A stretch of DNA of 48,654 nt from Streptomyces sp. AW19M42 (GCA_000470535.1 CBRG010000085.1:1-48654); one strand, 5' to 3'; positions 1 to 8,026 are shown, counted from the stretch's first letter. Notes: generated from the letters alone by a model not told the origin. Numbers and translations are program-made.

Positions 1-825
1 GGTGCTCGCCGCGGCGACCGGCGCGGTGTCGTCCCTGCCGGGCCACAGCACGAGGAGCGCCGCGGGCACGGCGACCAGCGCCAGCCCGGCCAGCAGGCCC
101 TCGGCGGGCATCAGGCCGTTCCACAGCCCGGCGCACCGGAAGCAGTCACGGGCGTGCCGGGCTATTCGTTTGCGCCACAGCGCGGAGGGGCGGCCGTCCC
201 AGGTCGCGCAGACGCCGCGGAGTTCCTCGCACGGCGGCTGCGCGCCGAGTGCCCGCACGACGACACGGGCCGTCTCCAGCTGCGCCTTCATCCGCTGCAC
301 CCGGACCGCCGCGTACTGTGGCGAGAGCTCCAGCGCCTCGGCCACCTCGGTCCGGGTCAGCTCCCCGGCGCACTCCAGCCACCACAGCGACAGCAGGCCC
401 CGGTCGTCCGGCTCCAGCCACCGCGTCGCGCGGGCCGTCTCCTGGCGCTGTCCGGACAGTTGCAGGCGCATCATCGTCAGATCGACGAAGTCGGCCCCCG
501 GATCAGCGATCTCCCCGGCCTCCTCCAGCGTGCCGGGTGCGAAATCGCGGTCCCGCCAGTGCGCACGTATCTGGTTCATCGCGATGGCCACCAGCCAGGA
601 GCGGAAACTCTCCGGGGTACGCAGACCGCCGAGGCCGTCCAGTGCGCGGAGCATGGTGTCCTGCACCACGTCGTCGACGTCCGCCGAACCGTTCAGCGCC
701 CGGCCCACGATGTTGTACACGAGCGGGAGGTAGGCACTGGCCAGTGCGTCCTGCGCTCCCGCGTCCCCGTTGCGCGCGGCGATCACCAGTGGCACCGGAT
801 CCACCGTGTGCTGATGACTGCTCAT
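1..825 (-). CDS. ECF-type RNA polymerase sigma factor with C-terminal zinc-finger and membrane segment (3' end outside window)
   Basis: Reading from the ATG at 825 the frame stays open for 275 codons to the window edge, so the C-terminus is missing. Residues 33-90 look like sigma region 2, with the acidic DVDDVVQDTMLRAL stretch and the FRSWLVAIAMNQIRAHWR helix. Residues 143-187 look like region 4, with a helix-turn-helix around EVAEALELSPQYAAVRVQRM. Beyond that is a Cys/His element, H224-x3-C228-x2-C231 (plus C199 and C206), of the kind found in zinc-binding anti-sigma (ZAS) domains. A hydrophobic segment at 241-262 follows. An AGGGACC ribosome-binding site precedes the ATG. The architecture suggests a sigma factor carrying its own membrane-tethered regulatory tail. 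What senses the signal cannot be told from this fragment. Confidence 0.85.
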   Translation of the reverse strand, partial: MSSHQHTVDPVPLVIAARNGDAGAQDALASAYLPLVYNIVGRALNGSADVDDVVQDTMLRALDGLGGLRTPESFRSWLVAIAMNQIRAHWRDRDFAPGTLEEAGEIADPGADFVDLTMMRLQLSGQRQETARATRWLEPDDRGLLSLWWLECAGELTRTEVAEALELSPQYAAVRVQRMKAQLETARVVVRALGAQPPCEELRGVCATWDGRPSALWRKRIARHARDCFRCAGLWNGLMPAEGLLAGLALVAVPAALLVLWPGRDDTAPVAAAST

Positions 826-966
826 GTATGAGGTCCCTGTCCTGTAGGCCGCCGATGATGCCCGATGACTGGGAGACCGCGGCGGGCGGCCTGGATATCA
901 GTTCCTACGAGCGGAGTTTGCGACCGGAGTTTCCGGCAGGCGGCCCGGCGCGTGGTGCCCGGCGGC

Positions 967-1662
967 TCAGGCGAGCTTCTTGAGCAACTCGCCCGCGAGC
1001 GGGGCGGCGGACGCCGGGTTCTGGCCGGTGACCAGATTGCGGTCGACGACCACGTACGGGGCCCACGGCTCGCCCTCCTGGAAATCGGTGCCGATCTCCA
1101 CGAGGCGGTCCTGGAGCAGCCACGCGGCCTTGTCCGCGAACCCGGCCTGGCTCTCCTCCGTGTTGGTGAAGCCGGTGAGCCGGTAGCCGGCGAACACGTT
1201 CGTCCCGTCGTCCTTCGTGGCGGCCAGCACGGCGGCCGGAGCGTGGCAGACGATGCCGAGGGGCAGACCCGACTCCAGCGCGCTGGTCAGCAGCCTGCCG
1301 GAGTCCGCGTTCACCGCCAGGTCCTCCATCGGGCCGTGACCGCCGGGGTAGAACACCGCCGCGTAGTCGGCCAGGTCGACGTCCGCCAGCCCCAGCGGCT
1401 GCTGGAGCTCGCTCATGGAGGCGAGGACGCTCGCCACCCGGTCGGCGTTCTCCTGGCCGTCGTTGAACTCCGGTGCCAGGCTCCCCCGGTCCACGGTCGG
1501 CACCACGCCGCCGGGGGTGGCGACGACGATCTCGTACCCGGCGGCCTTGAACCTCTCGTACGGCGCGACGGCCTCCTCGGCCCAGAAGCCGGTCGGGTGC
1601 AGGGACCCGTCGGCGAGGGTCCAGTGGTCGGAACCGGTCATCACGAAAAGAATCTTTGCCAT
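967..1662 (-). CDS. DJ-1/PfpI (Hsp31-like) family protein, class I glutamine amidotransferase fold
   Basis: This 231-residue protein has the DJ-1/PfpI fold of the larger Hsp31-like branch. The nucleophile elbow GIVCHAPAAV places the catalytic Cys at 139 followed by His140. An N-terminal FWAEE motif (Glu29/30) supplies the acidic partner, and YPGGHGPMEDL precedes the elbow. Relatives act as glutathione-independent glyoxalases (methylglyoxal to lactate), deglycases or chaperones, and sequence alone does not choose between these. A GGAAG ribosome-binding site lies 7 nt before the ATG. It is cytoplasmic, with no signal peptide, and lies 141 bp upstream of the sigma-factor gene on the same strand. 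A stress-protection role is inferred. Confidence 0.88.
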   Translation of the reverse strand: MAKILFVMTGSDHWTLADGSLHPTGFWAEEAVAPYERFKAAGYEIVVATPGGVVPTVDRGSLAPEFNDGQENADRVASVLASMSELQQPLGLADVDLADYAAVFYPGGHGPMEDLAVNADSGRLLTSALESGLPLGIVCHAPAAVLAATKDDGTNVFAGYRLTGFTNTEESQAGFADKAAWLLQDRLVEIGTDFQEGEPWAPYVVVDRNLVTGQNPASAAPLAGELLKKLA

Positions 1663-1896
1663 GTCACATCTTCCGCAGGGCCCTGGCGTCGGCCGCCCGG
1701 GACGCTTCGCGCGATTTCGCGCCTACGAACCCGACCGTACGGTGCGCACCCGCCGGAGTCCGGCAGGGGCACTACGGTGAGGCGCGGCAAACCATGGGGT
1801 GACGTGGGTAAAGCAGACGGCGGGCGCCCGCCGTCCGCTGGGCCAGGTCACCGGTCGGAGGACGTGAGTCGTCGTCCAGCGGACGGAGTCCCGATC

Positions 1897-2459
1897 ATGC
1901 CCGCCCAACTCATCGACGCGGTGCTGTGCTGTGCGACATCGACGGCGTGATCCGGCACTGGCCCGCGCAGGATGCGCTCGAAGACGCACACGGCCTCCGC
2001 CGCGGCTCACTCGCGGCTGCCGCGTTCGCCCCGGAGCGGTTGCTCCCCGCGATCACCGGCGAGAAGACCGACGAACAGTGGCGGTCCGCCGTGGCGGGAC
2101 GACCTCGCCTCGGTCTGCGGCTCCGCGAACCGGGCCGGGGCCGCGGTGGCCCTGGTCTCCAACGCCACCACGCGGCAGGAGCTGGGCCTCGACCGGCAGG
2201 GCCTGAGCGGCGTGGCCGATGCCGTCGTCAACACCGCGCGCATCGGCGTCGCCGAACCCGACCCGCGGGTCTATCTCATAGCTGCCGAGCGCGTCGGGAC
2301 CGTGGCGGGCCGCTGTCTGTTCGTGGACGACACCGAGGCCGACGTCGCCGCTGCCCGGCGGGAGGGCATGGCCGCACTCCACCACCGCCGGCCGGAGGAT
2401 CTGCGAGCCGCTCTCGCCCCGCTGCTCGACGGCGCCGGCTCCCGGCGCGGCAGAACTGA
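1897..2459 (+). pseudogene. HAD-superfamily hydrolase gene broken by two compensating indels
   Basis: HAD motifs are present but spread over three reading frames. The start (MPAQLIDAVLC, ATG 1897, GGAG upstream) is in one frame. The catalytic DIDGVIRHW motif I resumes in a second frame after a 5-bp tandem duplication of CTGTG at about 1923-1932. At about 2094-2100 one extra G in a GGG run shifts reading to a third frame, which carries motif II (ALVSNATT) and motif III/IV (GRCLFVDDTEADVAAARREGM). The insertions total 6 bp, so deleting both restores one continuous HAD protein of about 185 residues. The 3' boundary is uncertain: the last matching frame has no nearby stop and the end given is the first stop in the other frame. 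This is either a true pseudogene or an assembly error. Confidence 0.7.
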
Positions 2460-2620
2460 CGAGCCGTTACGCACCCCGGGCGGGGTGGGGGCGGCCGGTA
2501 CGGTTGGGGCATCACATCGCCGCAACCGTCGCGCCGTCCGGCACGGCGGAGTGACGGCGCTTTCCTTCCGGGCGGCCGGCGGCCGGCGGCCCGGAGGGTC
2601 GCAAGGGGATCGGAGGCTCC

Positions 2621-3376
2621 GTGGCACTCGACATCAACGAACCGTTCGGCCAGAACTGGACACACGCGGCACAGTTCGGCATCGCGTTCGGGCTCTCCTG
2701 CGCGATCGGGATCGAACGCGAGATCCGCCAGAAGGCGGCCGGCCTGCGCACGTACACGATCGTCGGACTCGGGGCCGCGCTGTTCACCCTGGTCAGCAAG
2801 TTCGGCTTCTCGGACGTGCTGGTCACCGGGCAGGTCGAGTTGGACCCGTCCCGGGTGGCGGCGCAGATCGTCTCCGGGCTCGGGTTCATCGGCGGTGGCG
2901 TCATCTTCGTCCACCGCGGCTCGGTCAGGGGGCTTACCACGGCCGCGTCGATCTGGCTGACCGCGGCGGTCGGCTGCGCGGCCGGCGCGGGCCTGCCCGT
3001 GCTCGCCACCCTCGCCACGCTCGCCTACTTCCTGGTGTCGTACGGCGTCCGCCCGCTGGCCCACCGGCTCCCGGCGCTGCGCAACGCCTCGATCGGCTAC
3101 CGGATCACCTACACGGAAGGGGTGGGCGCGCTGCGGGAGCTGGTCAAGCACTGCACGGAGGCGGGGTTCGCGATCTCCGAGCTGACCACGCTCGCCGCCG
3201 ACGGCGAGGGGATGTTCCGGCGCCGTCGCCGGTCGGAGACCGTGCCGCCGCCCGAGCGGACCGTCGAGGTCGCGCTCAGCGTGCAGGGCAGGGGCGATCC
3301 GGACGCGCTGATGGCCCGGCTGTCGAGTACCACGGGGGTGCTGGCGTGCAGCCGGAGTGACCTCGCGGACGAGTGA
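2621..3376 (+). CDS. MgtC/SapB-family membrane protein
   Basis: This 251-residue protein starts at GTG 2621 with a GGAGG ribosome-binding site 5 nt upstream. The N-terminal half is an MgtC domain with about four membrane segments. It has the family hallmarks IGIEREIRQKAAGLRTYTIV and the glycine-rich GLGFIGGGVIF, followed by VRGLTTAASIWLTAAVG. The C-terminal 110 residues are soluble and ACT-like, as in long MgtC proteins, with an Arg-rich insert (GMFRRRRRSE). In other bacteria MgtC inhibits F-type ATP synthase or supports growth in low magnesium. That role is not shown by this sequence. It appears monocistronic, between the broken HAD gene and the DyP operon. Confidence 0.9.
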   Translation: MALDINEPFGQNWTHAAQFGIAFGLSCAIGIEREIRQKAAGLRTYTIVGLGAALFTLVSKFGFSDVLVTGQVELDPSRVAAQIVSGLGFIGGGVIFVHRGSVRGLTTAASIWLTAAVGCAAGAGLPVLATLATLAYFLVSYGVRPLAHRLPALRNASIGYRITYTEGVGALRELVKHCTEAGFAISELTTLAADGEGMFRRRRRSETVPPPERTVEVALSVQGRGDPDALMARLSSTTGVLACSRSDLADE

Positions 3377-3555
3377 TCGGACCGTGGCACCGCCCGGCCG
3401 AGCGGGCGAGGTACCGGTGCGAACGTCGCCCGGTCGGACGCACCGGGGTGCGGCGCGCCGCCGGGCGTGGGTAAGTGGCAGCGGGCCCCGCCGCCTCACC
3501 TGCGCGGGTACCGCCGTACCGCCTTGTCGCCCACGCCACCTCATGGAGCCGCCGC

Positions 3556-4620
3556 ATGCCCGGGACCACCGAGGAGGCGGCCGCGGCGCAGCCCGTCGTC
3601 GCACCGCTGACCAGTGCCGCGCTGATCCTGGTCGCCACGATCGAGCCGGGCGGTGAGCCCGCTGTCCGCGAGGCGCTGCCGGATCTGGCGGCCCTCGCCC
3701 GCTCCATCGGGTTCCGCTTCCCCGGCTCCGCACTGGCCTGTGTGACCGGGTTCGGTTCCGATGCCTGGGGCCGGCTGTTCACGGGGCCGCGTCCCGCCTC
3801 GCTCCATCCCTTCCAGGAGCTGCGCGGAGCCCGCCACCACGCCCCCGCCACCCCGGGCGACCTGCTGTTCCACATCCGGGCCGAGCGGATGGACGTGTGC
3901 TACGAGTGGGCCTCCCAGCTGCTCGGCCGGCTCGGCGGTGCGGTGAAGGTCGTCGACGAGACGCAAGGGTTCCGCTACTTCGACCACCGGGATCTGCTCG
4001 GCTTCGTGGACGGCACCGAGAACCCGGTGGGTCCGGACGCGCGCTCGGCGGCGCTGGTCGGCGACGAGGACCCGGACTTCGCGGGCGGCAGTTATGTCGT
4101 CGTACAGAAGTACCTGCACGATCTGACGTCGTGGAACGCGCTGAGCACCGAGGAGCAGGAGCGGGTGATCGGGCGGACCAAGTTCACCGACATCGAGTTC
4201 GCCGACGACGTCAAACCCGCCGACTCCCACGTGGCGCTGAACACCATCACGGACCCGGACGGCACGGAGCGCGACATCGTGCGTGCCAACATGGCGTTCG
4301 GCAGCTTCGGGCAGGGTGAGTTCGGCACGTACTTCATCGCGTACGCCGCCGATCCCGGCGTCACCGAACAGATGCTCCGGAACATGTTCCTGGGCATTCC
4401 CCCCGGTACCCACGACCGCATCCTCGACTTCTCGACAGCGGTCACCGGCACGCTCTTCCACGCCCCCAGCGCCGACTTCCTCAACGCTCCGCCGCCGTCG
4501 CCCGCGTCCACGGAGGCCGGGACCGGGGCTCTGGAGCCGGCGTCCGCGCCGGCCCTGATCCCGCCGGGCTCCCGTGACGGTTCGCTGCACATCGGCAGCC
4601 TGCAAGAAAGCGCCCAGTGA
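3556..4620 (+). CDS. Dyp-type heme peroxidase, encapsulin cargo
   Basis: This 354-residue DyP-type peroxidase oxidises substrates with hydrogen peroxide. The GxxDG motif (GFVDGTENP) puts the catalytic Asp at 152, the proximal heme ligand is probably His225 (ADSHVALN), and the distal Arg is Arg243 (DIVRANMAFG). The 18-residue His-Arg spacing fits the family. After a Pro/Ala-rich linker of about 40 residues the protein ends in DGSLHIGSLQESAQ, a typical encapsulin-targeting peptide. The ATG at 3556 is preferred because GGAG sits 7 nt upstream; upstream in-frame starts give low-complexity translation. Its stop overlaps the encapsulin start by one base (TGATG), so translation is probably coupled. 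The enzyme should be packed inside the shell encoded next. Confidence 0.95.
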   Translation: MPGTTEEAAAAQPVVAPLTSAALILVATIEPGGEPAVREALPDLAALARSIGFRFPGSALACVTGFGSDAWGRLFTGPRPASLHPFQELRGARHHAPATPGDLLFHIRAERMDVCYEWASQLLGRLGGAVKVVDETQGFRYFDHRDLLGFVDGTENPVGPDARSAALVGDEDPDFAGGSYVVVQKYLHDLTSWNALSTEEQERVIGRTKFTDIEFADDVKPADSHVALNTITDPDGTERDIVRANMAFGSFGQGEFGTYFIAYAADPGVTEQMLRNMFLGIPPGTHDRILDFSTAVTGTLFHAPSADFLNAPPPSPASTEAGTGALEPASAPALIPPGSRDGSLHIGSLQESAQ

Positions 4621-5417
4621 TGAACAACCTCCACCGCGCACTCGCCCCCGTCACGCAAGCCGCCTGGGACCAGATCGAGGAGGAGGCCCGGCGCACCTTC
4701 AGCCGCCATCTGGCCGGCCGCCGCGTCGTCGATGTCAGCGGGCCCGAGGGCCCGCGACTGGCAGCCGTCGGTGACGGCCACCTCCGGGAGATCGACCCGC
4801 CCACCCCCGACGTGCTGGCCCGCGCCCGCACCTCGGTACCGGTCATCGAGTGGCGGGTGCCATTTACCCTGAGCAGGGCGGCGGTGGACGATGTCGAGCG
4901 CGGCTCCGACGACAGTGACTGGCAGCCGGTCAAGGACGCCGCCCGTACCTGTGCGTTCGCAGAGGACATGGCGCTCATCGACGGCTACGCGGCGGCCGGA
5001 ATCACCGGTCTGCGGGACGGTTCCTCACACACCCCGCTGCCGCTTCCGGCGGACGCCCGCGACTATCCGGCCACTGTCAGTCAGGCGTTGACCCAGCTGC
5101 GGCTGGCGGGTGTCGACGGGCCCTACCGGCTGTTGCTGGGCGCGGACGCGTTCACGGAGGCGACCGAGACGTCCGACCACGGATATCCCGTCTCCACCCA
5201 TCTGGCCCGGCTGCTGGACGACCAGATCCTGTGGGCGCCGGCGGTGGCGGGCGGGGTGCTGCTCTCCACCCGGGGCGGCGACTTCGAACTGCGACTGGGC
5301 GAGGATCTTTCGATCGGCTATCAGGAGCACGACGCGACGACCGTCAGCCTGTACTTCCACCAGTCGTTCACGTTCCGGATGCTCACGCCGGAGGCCGTGG
5401 TCCCGATCATCGCCTGA
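4620..5417 (+). CDS. Encapsulin nanocompartment shell protein (family 1, HK97 fold)
   Basis: This 265-residue protein matches family 1 encapsulins (formerly linocin M18-like) in length and layout. The N-terminal helix (NNLHRALAPVTQAAWDQIEE) contains the surface that binds cargo peptides. It is followed by the E-loop region with VPVIEWRVPFTLSRAAVDD and the A/P-domain segments GPYRLLLGADAF and LEDLSIGYQEHD-like text near the C-terminus. These assemble into a 60-subunit, about 24-nm shell in characterised homologues. The ATG at 4620 overlaps the peroxidase stop by 1 nt; a GTG one codon earlier is a possible alternative. Directly upstream is the DyP enzyme with a matching targeting peptide, a classic two-gene nanocompartment operon. 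Confidence 0.95.
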   Translation: MNNLHRALAPVTQAAWDQIEEEARRTFSRHLAGRRVVDVSGPEGPRLAAVGDGHLREIDPPTPDVLARARTSVPVIEWRVPFTLSRAAVDDVERGSDDSDWQPVKDAARTCAFAEDMALIDGYAAAGITGLRDGSSHTPLPLPADARDYPATVSQALTQLRLAGVDGPYRLLLGADAFTEATETSDHGYPVSTHLARLLDDQILWAPAVAGGVLLSTRGGDFELRLGEDLSIGYQEHDATTVSLYFHQSFTFRMLTPEAVVPIIA

Positions 5418-5423
5418 TCGTGG

Positions 5424-5463
5424 CTCATGCCGGAGGCTCGTGGCAGTGAGCCTCCGGCATGAG
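5424..5463 (+). terminator. Strong hairpin terminator after the encapsulin gene
   Basis: A perfect 16-bp inverted repeat, CTCATGCCGGAGGCTC at 5424-5439 and its complement at 5448-5463, is separated by an 8-nt loop and begins 6 nt after the encapsulin stop. There is no U-tract, which is normal for Streptomyces. It sits between convergent genes and could work in both directions. Confidence 0.85.
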
Positions 5464-5544
5464 CACGGAGAGCGACGTGATCATCGAGCCGGCCGGGGGC
5501 CGGGCCGACGACGGCCGGTCACCCGCGTCGGTCACCCGCACGGA

Positions 5545-5766
5545 TCAGCCCACCGGGGAGGGCTCCGGCTCCGGCGGCACCGGCTCGGGGTTCGGCGCGG
5601 GCGGCTGCGGGATCGGGTCGGGCGAGGGGCCCGGCGGCGTGGGGACGGGCGGAGTCGGCCCCGGCCCCGGCGGCACGGGCTCCGGCTCCGGCAGCGGCTG
5701 GGGCGGTCCCGGAATGGGCCCCGGAGTGGGCGCGGGCGGAACGGGGTCGGGGAACGGATGGGTCAT
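5545..5766 (-). CDS. Small proline-rich (PEP-repeat) protein
   Basis: This 73-residue ORF starts at an ATG with GGAGG 7 nt upstream, which favours it over the competing glycine-rich plus-strand reading. It begins MTHPFPDPVPP and then consists of degenerate Pro-Glu/Pro-Gly-Pro repeats (PEPEPVPPGPGP, NPEPVPPEPEPSP). It has no membrane segment or signal peptide and no recognisable fold, so it is probably disordered. Similar proline-rich ORFs are common in Streptomyces but have no known function. It lies downstream of the racemase-like gene on the same strand. Confidence 0.55.
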   Translation of the reverse strand: MTHPFPDPVPPAPTPGPIPGPPQPLPEPEPVPPGPGPTPPVPTPPGPSPDPIPQPPAPNPEPVPPEPEPSPVG

Positions 5767-5850
5767 CTGGGGCCTCCGAACGGTCTGGGTGGATCTCCTC
5801 CACCGTCTCCCGGGGCGGCTGCCCGCGCCCGGCGAGTCCATACGTCCGGG

Positions 5851-6513
5851 CTACGAAAGATCCATCCGGCCCACTGAGACGGCCACCGCCGCCGCCGCGG
5901 CGACCAGGCCCGTCCCCGGACTGGACAGGACCGGAATCCGCGTGCCCGTACGGGTGACGGCACCGGCCATGGACGCCTGGGCCAGCACGATCACATCGGC
6001 GTCAGCCACCGCGTCGGCGGCCTCGGCCACCAGATCCAGGTAGCCGTCCCGCTCGCCCGCCTCGAAGCGCTCCCAGGCGCCCTCGACCAGCACGGTGCGC
6101 ACCGCCGCCGGACGCCGGCCCGCCGCGTCAGCCTCCTCGGCGATCAGCGCGAGGGTGGGCGCCAGGGTGGCGGCGAGCGCCGCGATGACGGTCACCCGCT
6201 CCGCACGGGCCGCGAGGGCCGCCATCGGGCGGTCGACCCGCAGCACCGGGACGCCGAGCGCCGGGCCCAGCGACTGCGCGACGCCGCCGATCGTCGAGCA
6301 CGTACAGAGCACCGCGGTGGCCCCCTCGGCGACCGCACCGGCGAGCACCGCCTCGATCTCGCCCGCCACCGCCTGCGGCCCGCTCGCCCCGGCCCGGTCG
6401 AGGAGGCCCTCGTGCACGAGGTGGCGCAGCGCGAGCCCCGGATGGCCGGCGTCGCGCAGGGCGTCGAAGACCGGGACATGGACCGAGGAGGTGTGCAGCA
6501 GAGCGAGGGGCAT
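5851..6513 (-). CDS. Asp/Glu/hydantoin racemase-superfamily protein
   Basis: This 220-residue protein has the two-domain Asp/Glu racemase fold. The first catalytic-cysteine loop is present as ATAVLCTCSTIGG. The second half has VIVLAQASMAGAV, where the partner Cys of true racemases is replaced by Ala. A one-cysteine site fits relatives that act as decarboxylases, isomerases or lyases rather than racemases. A C-terminal SSPGTGLVAAA segment is also typical of the superfamily. The start at 6513 (MPLALLHTSS) is chosen because the fold begins there; upstream codons translate to low-complexity sequence. No strong ribosome-binding site is visible. The GNAT gene lies 38 bp upstream on the same strand. 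The substrate is unknown. Confidence 0.75.
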   Translation of the reverse strand: MPLALLHTSSVHVPVFDALRDAGHPGLALRHLVHEGLLDRAGASGPQAVAGEIEAVLAGAVAEGATAVLCTCSTIGGVAQSLGPALGVPVLRVDRPMAALAARAERVTVIAALAATLAPTLALIAEEADAAGRRPAAVRTVLVEGAWERFEAGERDGYLDLVAEAADAVADADVIVLAQASMAGAVTRTGTRIPVLSSPGTGLVAAAAAVAVSVGRMDLS

Positions 6514-6551
6514 GGGCGAAACGTTATCGGCCTCGCCCCCGCCGCCGGGGA

Positions 6552-6914
6552 TCAGTACAGCTCGGGACGCGACACGAGCTGTTCCCTCGCCCGCTCCACC
6601 AGTGCGGCCGGGGCCTGCGGCGCCTCGTCGGGGTGGCGCGACGCCCACTTCGCGGCGTACGGGCAGAGCGGTACGACGGGGACTCCGTCACGGCCCGCCA
6701 TGGCGTAGAACTCCCTGACCAGGGCGCTCCCGATCCCCTTGCCCTCGTGCCCCGGCTCGACGACCGTGTGTACGGCGACGAGCGCGGCGGGGGCCCCGTC
6801 CATCACGAAGTACACGACGACCCCGGCGGCCGCGCCGTCCTCGTACGCGAGCAGCCTGCCCGCCGCCCGGTCGTCACGGATCTCGGGTCCGTCCTGTCCG
6901 CTCCGGTCCGCCAT
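6552..6914 (-). CDS. GNAT-family N-acetyltransferase (YjdJ-like)
   Basis: This compact 120-residue protein is a small acetyltransferase. The acetyl-CoA pyrophosphate loop is EPGHEGKGIGSALVREF at residues 53-69. It is followed by PLCPYAAKWASRHPDE, the Cys-Pro-Tyr block typical of the short YjdJ-type GNAT group. The beta-strand segment GRLLAYEDGAAAGVVVYFVMD precedes the core. The start at 6914 has GGAG 7-8 nt upstream. It lies 30 bp downstream of panD on the same strand, so the two are probably cotranscribed. The acceptor is not predictable; some short GNATs near panD mature PanD (PanZ/PanM), but this protein belongs to a different subgroup and no such role is claimed. Confidence 0.85.
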   Translation of the reverse strand: MADRSGQDGPEIRDDRAAGRLLAYEDGAAAGVVVYFVMDGAPAALVAVHTVVEPGHEGKGIGSALVREFYAMAGRDGVPVVPLCPYAAKWASRHPDEAPQAPAALVERAREQLVSRPELY

Positions 6915-6944
6915 GTCGGATGCTCCTTCGGTGGGTCGGTCGCT

Positions 6945-7370
6945 TCAGCGCGCCGCGGCGACGGCGTGCGGGCTGCGCGCGGTGTCGGTGCCCGGGACGG
7001 GAGCGGAGGCGTCGGCCCCGAGCGCGACGATCCGGTTGCCCGCGTCGACGTGGACGACGCTCGGGACCAGCCCGCGCGCCTCGGCGTCGTCGACCTGCGC
7101 GTAGCTGATCAGGATGACCAGGTCACCGGGGTGGACAAGGTGGGCGGCGGCGCCGTTGATCCCGATGACTCCGGAGCCGCGTTCGCCCTCGATGACGTAC
7201 GTCTCCAGCCGGGCTCCGTTGTCGATGTCCACGATGTGCACGAGCTCGCCGGGCAGCAGATCCGCGGCCTCCATCAGCTCGGCGTCGATGGTGACGGACC
7301 CGACGTAGTGCAGGTCGGCCTGGGTCACGGTGGCCCGGTGGATTTTGGACTTAAACATGGTGCGCATCAT
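6945..7370 (-). CDS. panD: Aspartate 1-decarboxylase proenzyme
   Basis: This 141-residue protein makes beta-alanine from L-aspartate for pantothenate and CoA synthesis. The N-terminus [20 protein letters not shown] is diagnostic, and the self-cleavage site YVGSVTID gives Gly24-Ser25, where Ser25 becomes the pyruvoyl group. Lys9 and the [14 protein letters not shown] core are also conserved. The C-terminus carries a 15-20 residue Ala/Pro-rich extension, as in other actinomycete PanD proteins. The ATG at 7370 has AGGGG 7 nt upstream; the next codon is also ATG (7367), and upstream in-frame codons are not conserved. It is followed closely by the GNAT and racemase-like genes. Confidence 0.95.
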   Translation of the reverse strand: MMRTMFKSKIHRATVTQADLHYVGSVTIDAELMEAADLLPGELVHIVDIDNGARLETYVIEGERGSGVIGINGAAAHLVHPGDLVILISYAQVDDAEARGLVPSVVHVDAGNRIVALGADASAPVPGTDTARSPHAVAAAR

Positions 7371-7394
7371 CGAGATACCCCTGATTCTCAAGCT

Positions 7395-7437
7395 CCCTGC
7401 CTGCGCTATTGCGGGTCAAGGGCGGTCTCTCCACCTT
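7395..7437 (+). repeat. 43-bp imperfect direct repeat, left copy
   Basis: The sequence matches 9794-9836 at 40 of 43 positions in the same orientation. In the plus strand both copies translate as LPALL-x-VKGGL-x-T and then run into a stop within a few codons. They may therefore be remnants of the 3' end of a coding sequence, perhaps of a mobile element. The two copies bracket the HxlR-MFS module. Confidence 0.75.
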
Positions 7438-7639
7438 ATAACGAGCCGCATGTCCGGGCAGCTGTCCCCAGGTTTCTCAGGACTCACGCCGACCACTTGC
7501 TGAACCGGACGTATTCGGGCGTGCCGACAACGCCGTGAGGTGCCGTAGCTGTCGTCGTGCGCCGAGGACTGGTTCGACGATCCCGCACCCCACCAGCAGG
7601 AATACCACCTCACAGCCTGACCGGGGCCGGTCTGCGACG
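7438..7639. other. Intergenic region between panD and hxlR-like gene
   Basis: About 200 bp between the left repeat and the end of the HxlR-like gene hold no convincing ORF or terminator. The start of the block (TTATAA at 7437-7442) is unusually AT-rich for this genome. Confidence 0.4.
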
Positions 7640-8002
7640 TTATCGACGCGCGTCAGCTTGCGCGCGGGCGCGTTCGATGTCGGGGACGTGGCGCTCGGCC
7701 CATTCCCGGACGGCACGTAGCGGCATCAGCAGTGACCGACCGAGGTCGGTGAGGGCGTACTCGACATGCGGGGGATTTGCGGTGATTTCCGTGCGGGAGA
7801 TCAGGCCGTCGTACTCCATCGCGCGAAGCGTCTCGATGAGCGCCTTTGGCGTGATCCCCCGTACATGTGACTTGAGTTGAGTGAATCGCATCGGGCCGGC
7901 GTCCAGCGCGTTGACGACGAACACCGTCCAGCGCGCCCCGATCCGGTGCAGGACGGTGCGACTGGGGCAGGTCGCGGCCATGACGTTGTAGGCCTTGCCC
8001 AT
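7640..8002 (-). CDS. HxlR-family winged-helix transcriptional regulator
   Basis: This 120-residue protein is a single HxlR winged helix-turn-helix domain. The near-N-terminal cysteine (ATCPSRTVLHRIGARWTVFVV), FTQLKSHVRGITPKALIETLRAMEYDGLI as the recognition region and VEYALTDLGRSLL as the wing are all typical. HxlR proteins often sense electrophiles or aldehydes through that Cys and regulate an adjacent divergent gene. The gene diverges from the MFS transporter with only 55 bp between starts, and an operator-like palindrome lies in that gap. It is therefore probably the repressor of the transporter and of itself. Confidence 0.9.
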   Translation of the reverse strand: MGKAYNVMAATCPSRTVLHRIGARWTVFVVNALDAGPMRFTQLKSHVRGITPKALIETLRAMEYDGLISRTEITANPPHVEYALTDLGRSLLMPLRAVREWAERHVPDIERARAQADARR

Positions 8003-8026
8003 GCACGGCTCCCAGTAGCGTTGTAG

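Noticed and set aside
2276..3733. Long minus-strand ORF of 485 codons across the MgtC gene
   Set aside because: It is an antisense frame open by high GC; translation is Arg/Pro/Gly-rich without any domain, while the plus strand carries a clean MgtC protein with GGAGG start.
5459..6043. Plus-strand glycine-rich ORF (MSTESDVIIEPAGG onward)
   Set aside because: It has no ribosome-binding site and its start lies inside the right arm of the encapsulin terminator hairpin; the minus-strand PEP ORF has a better start, and the 3' half overlaps the racemase-like gene.
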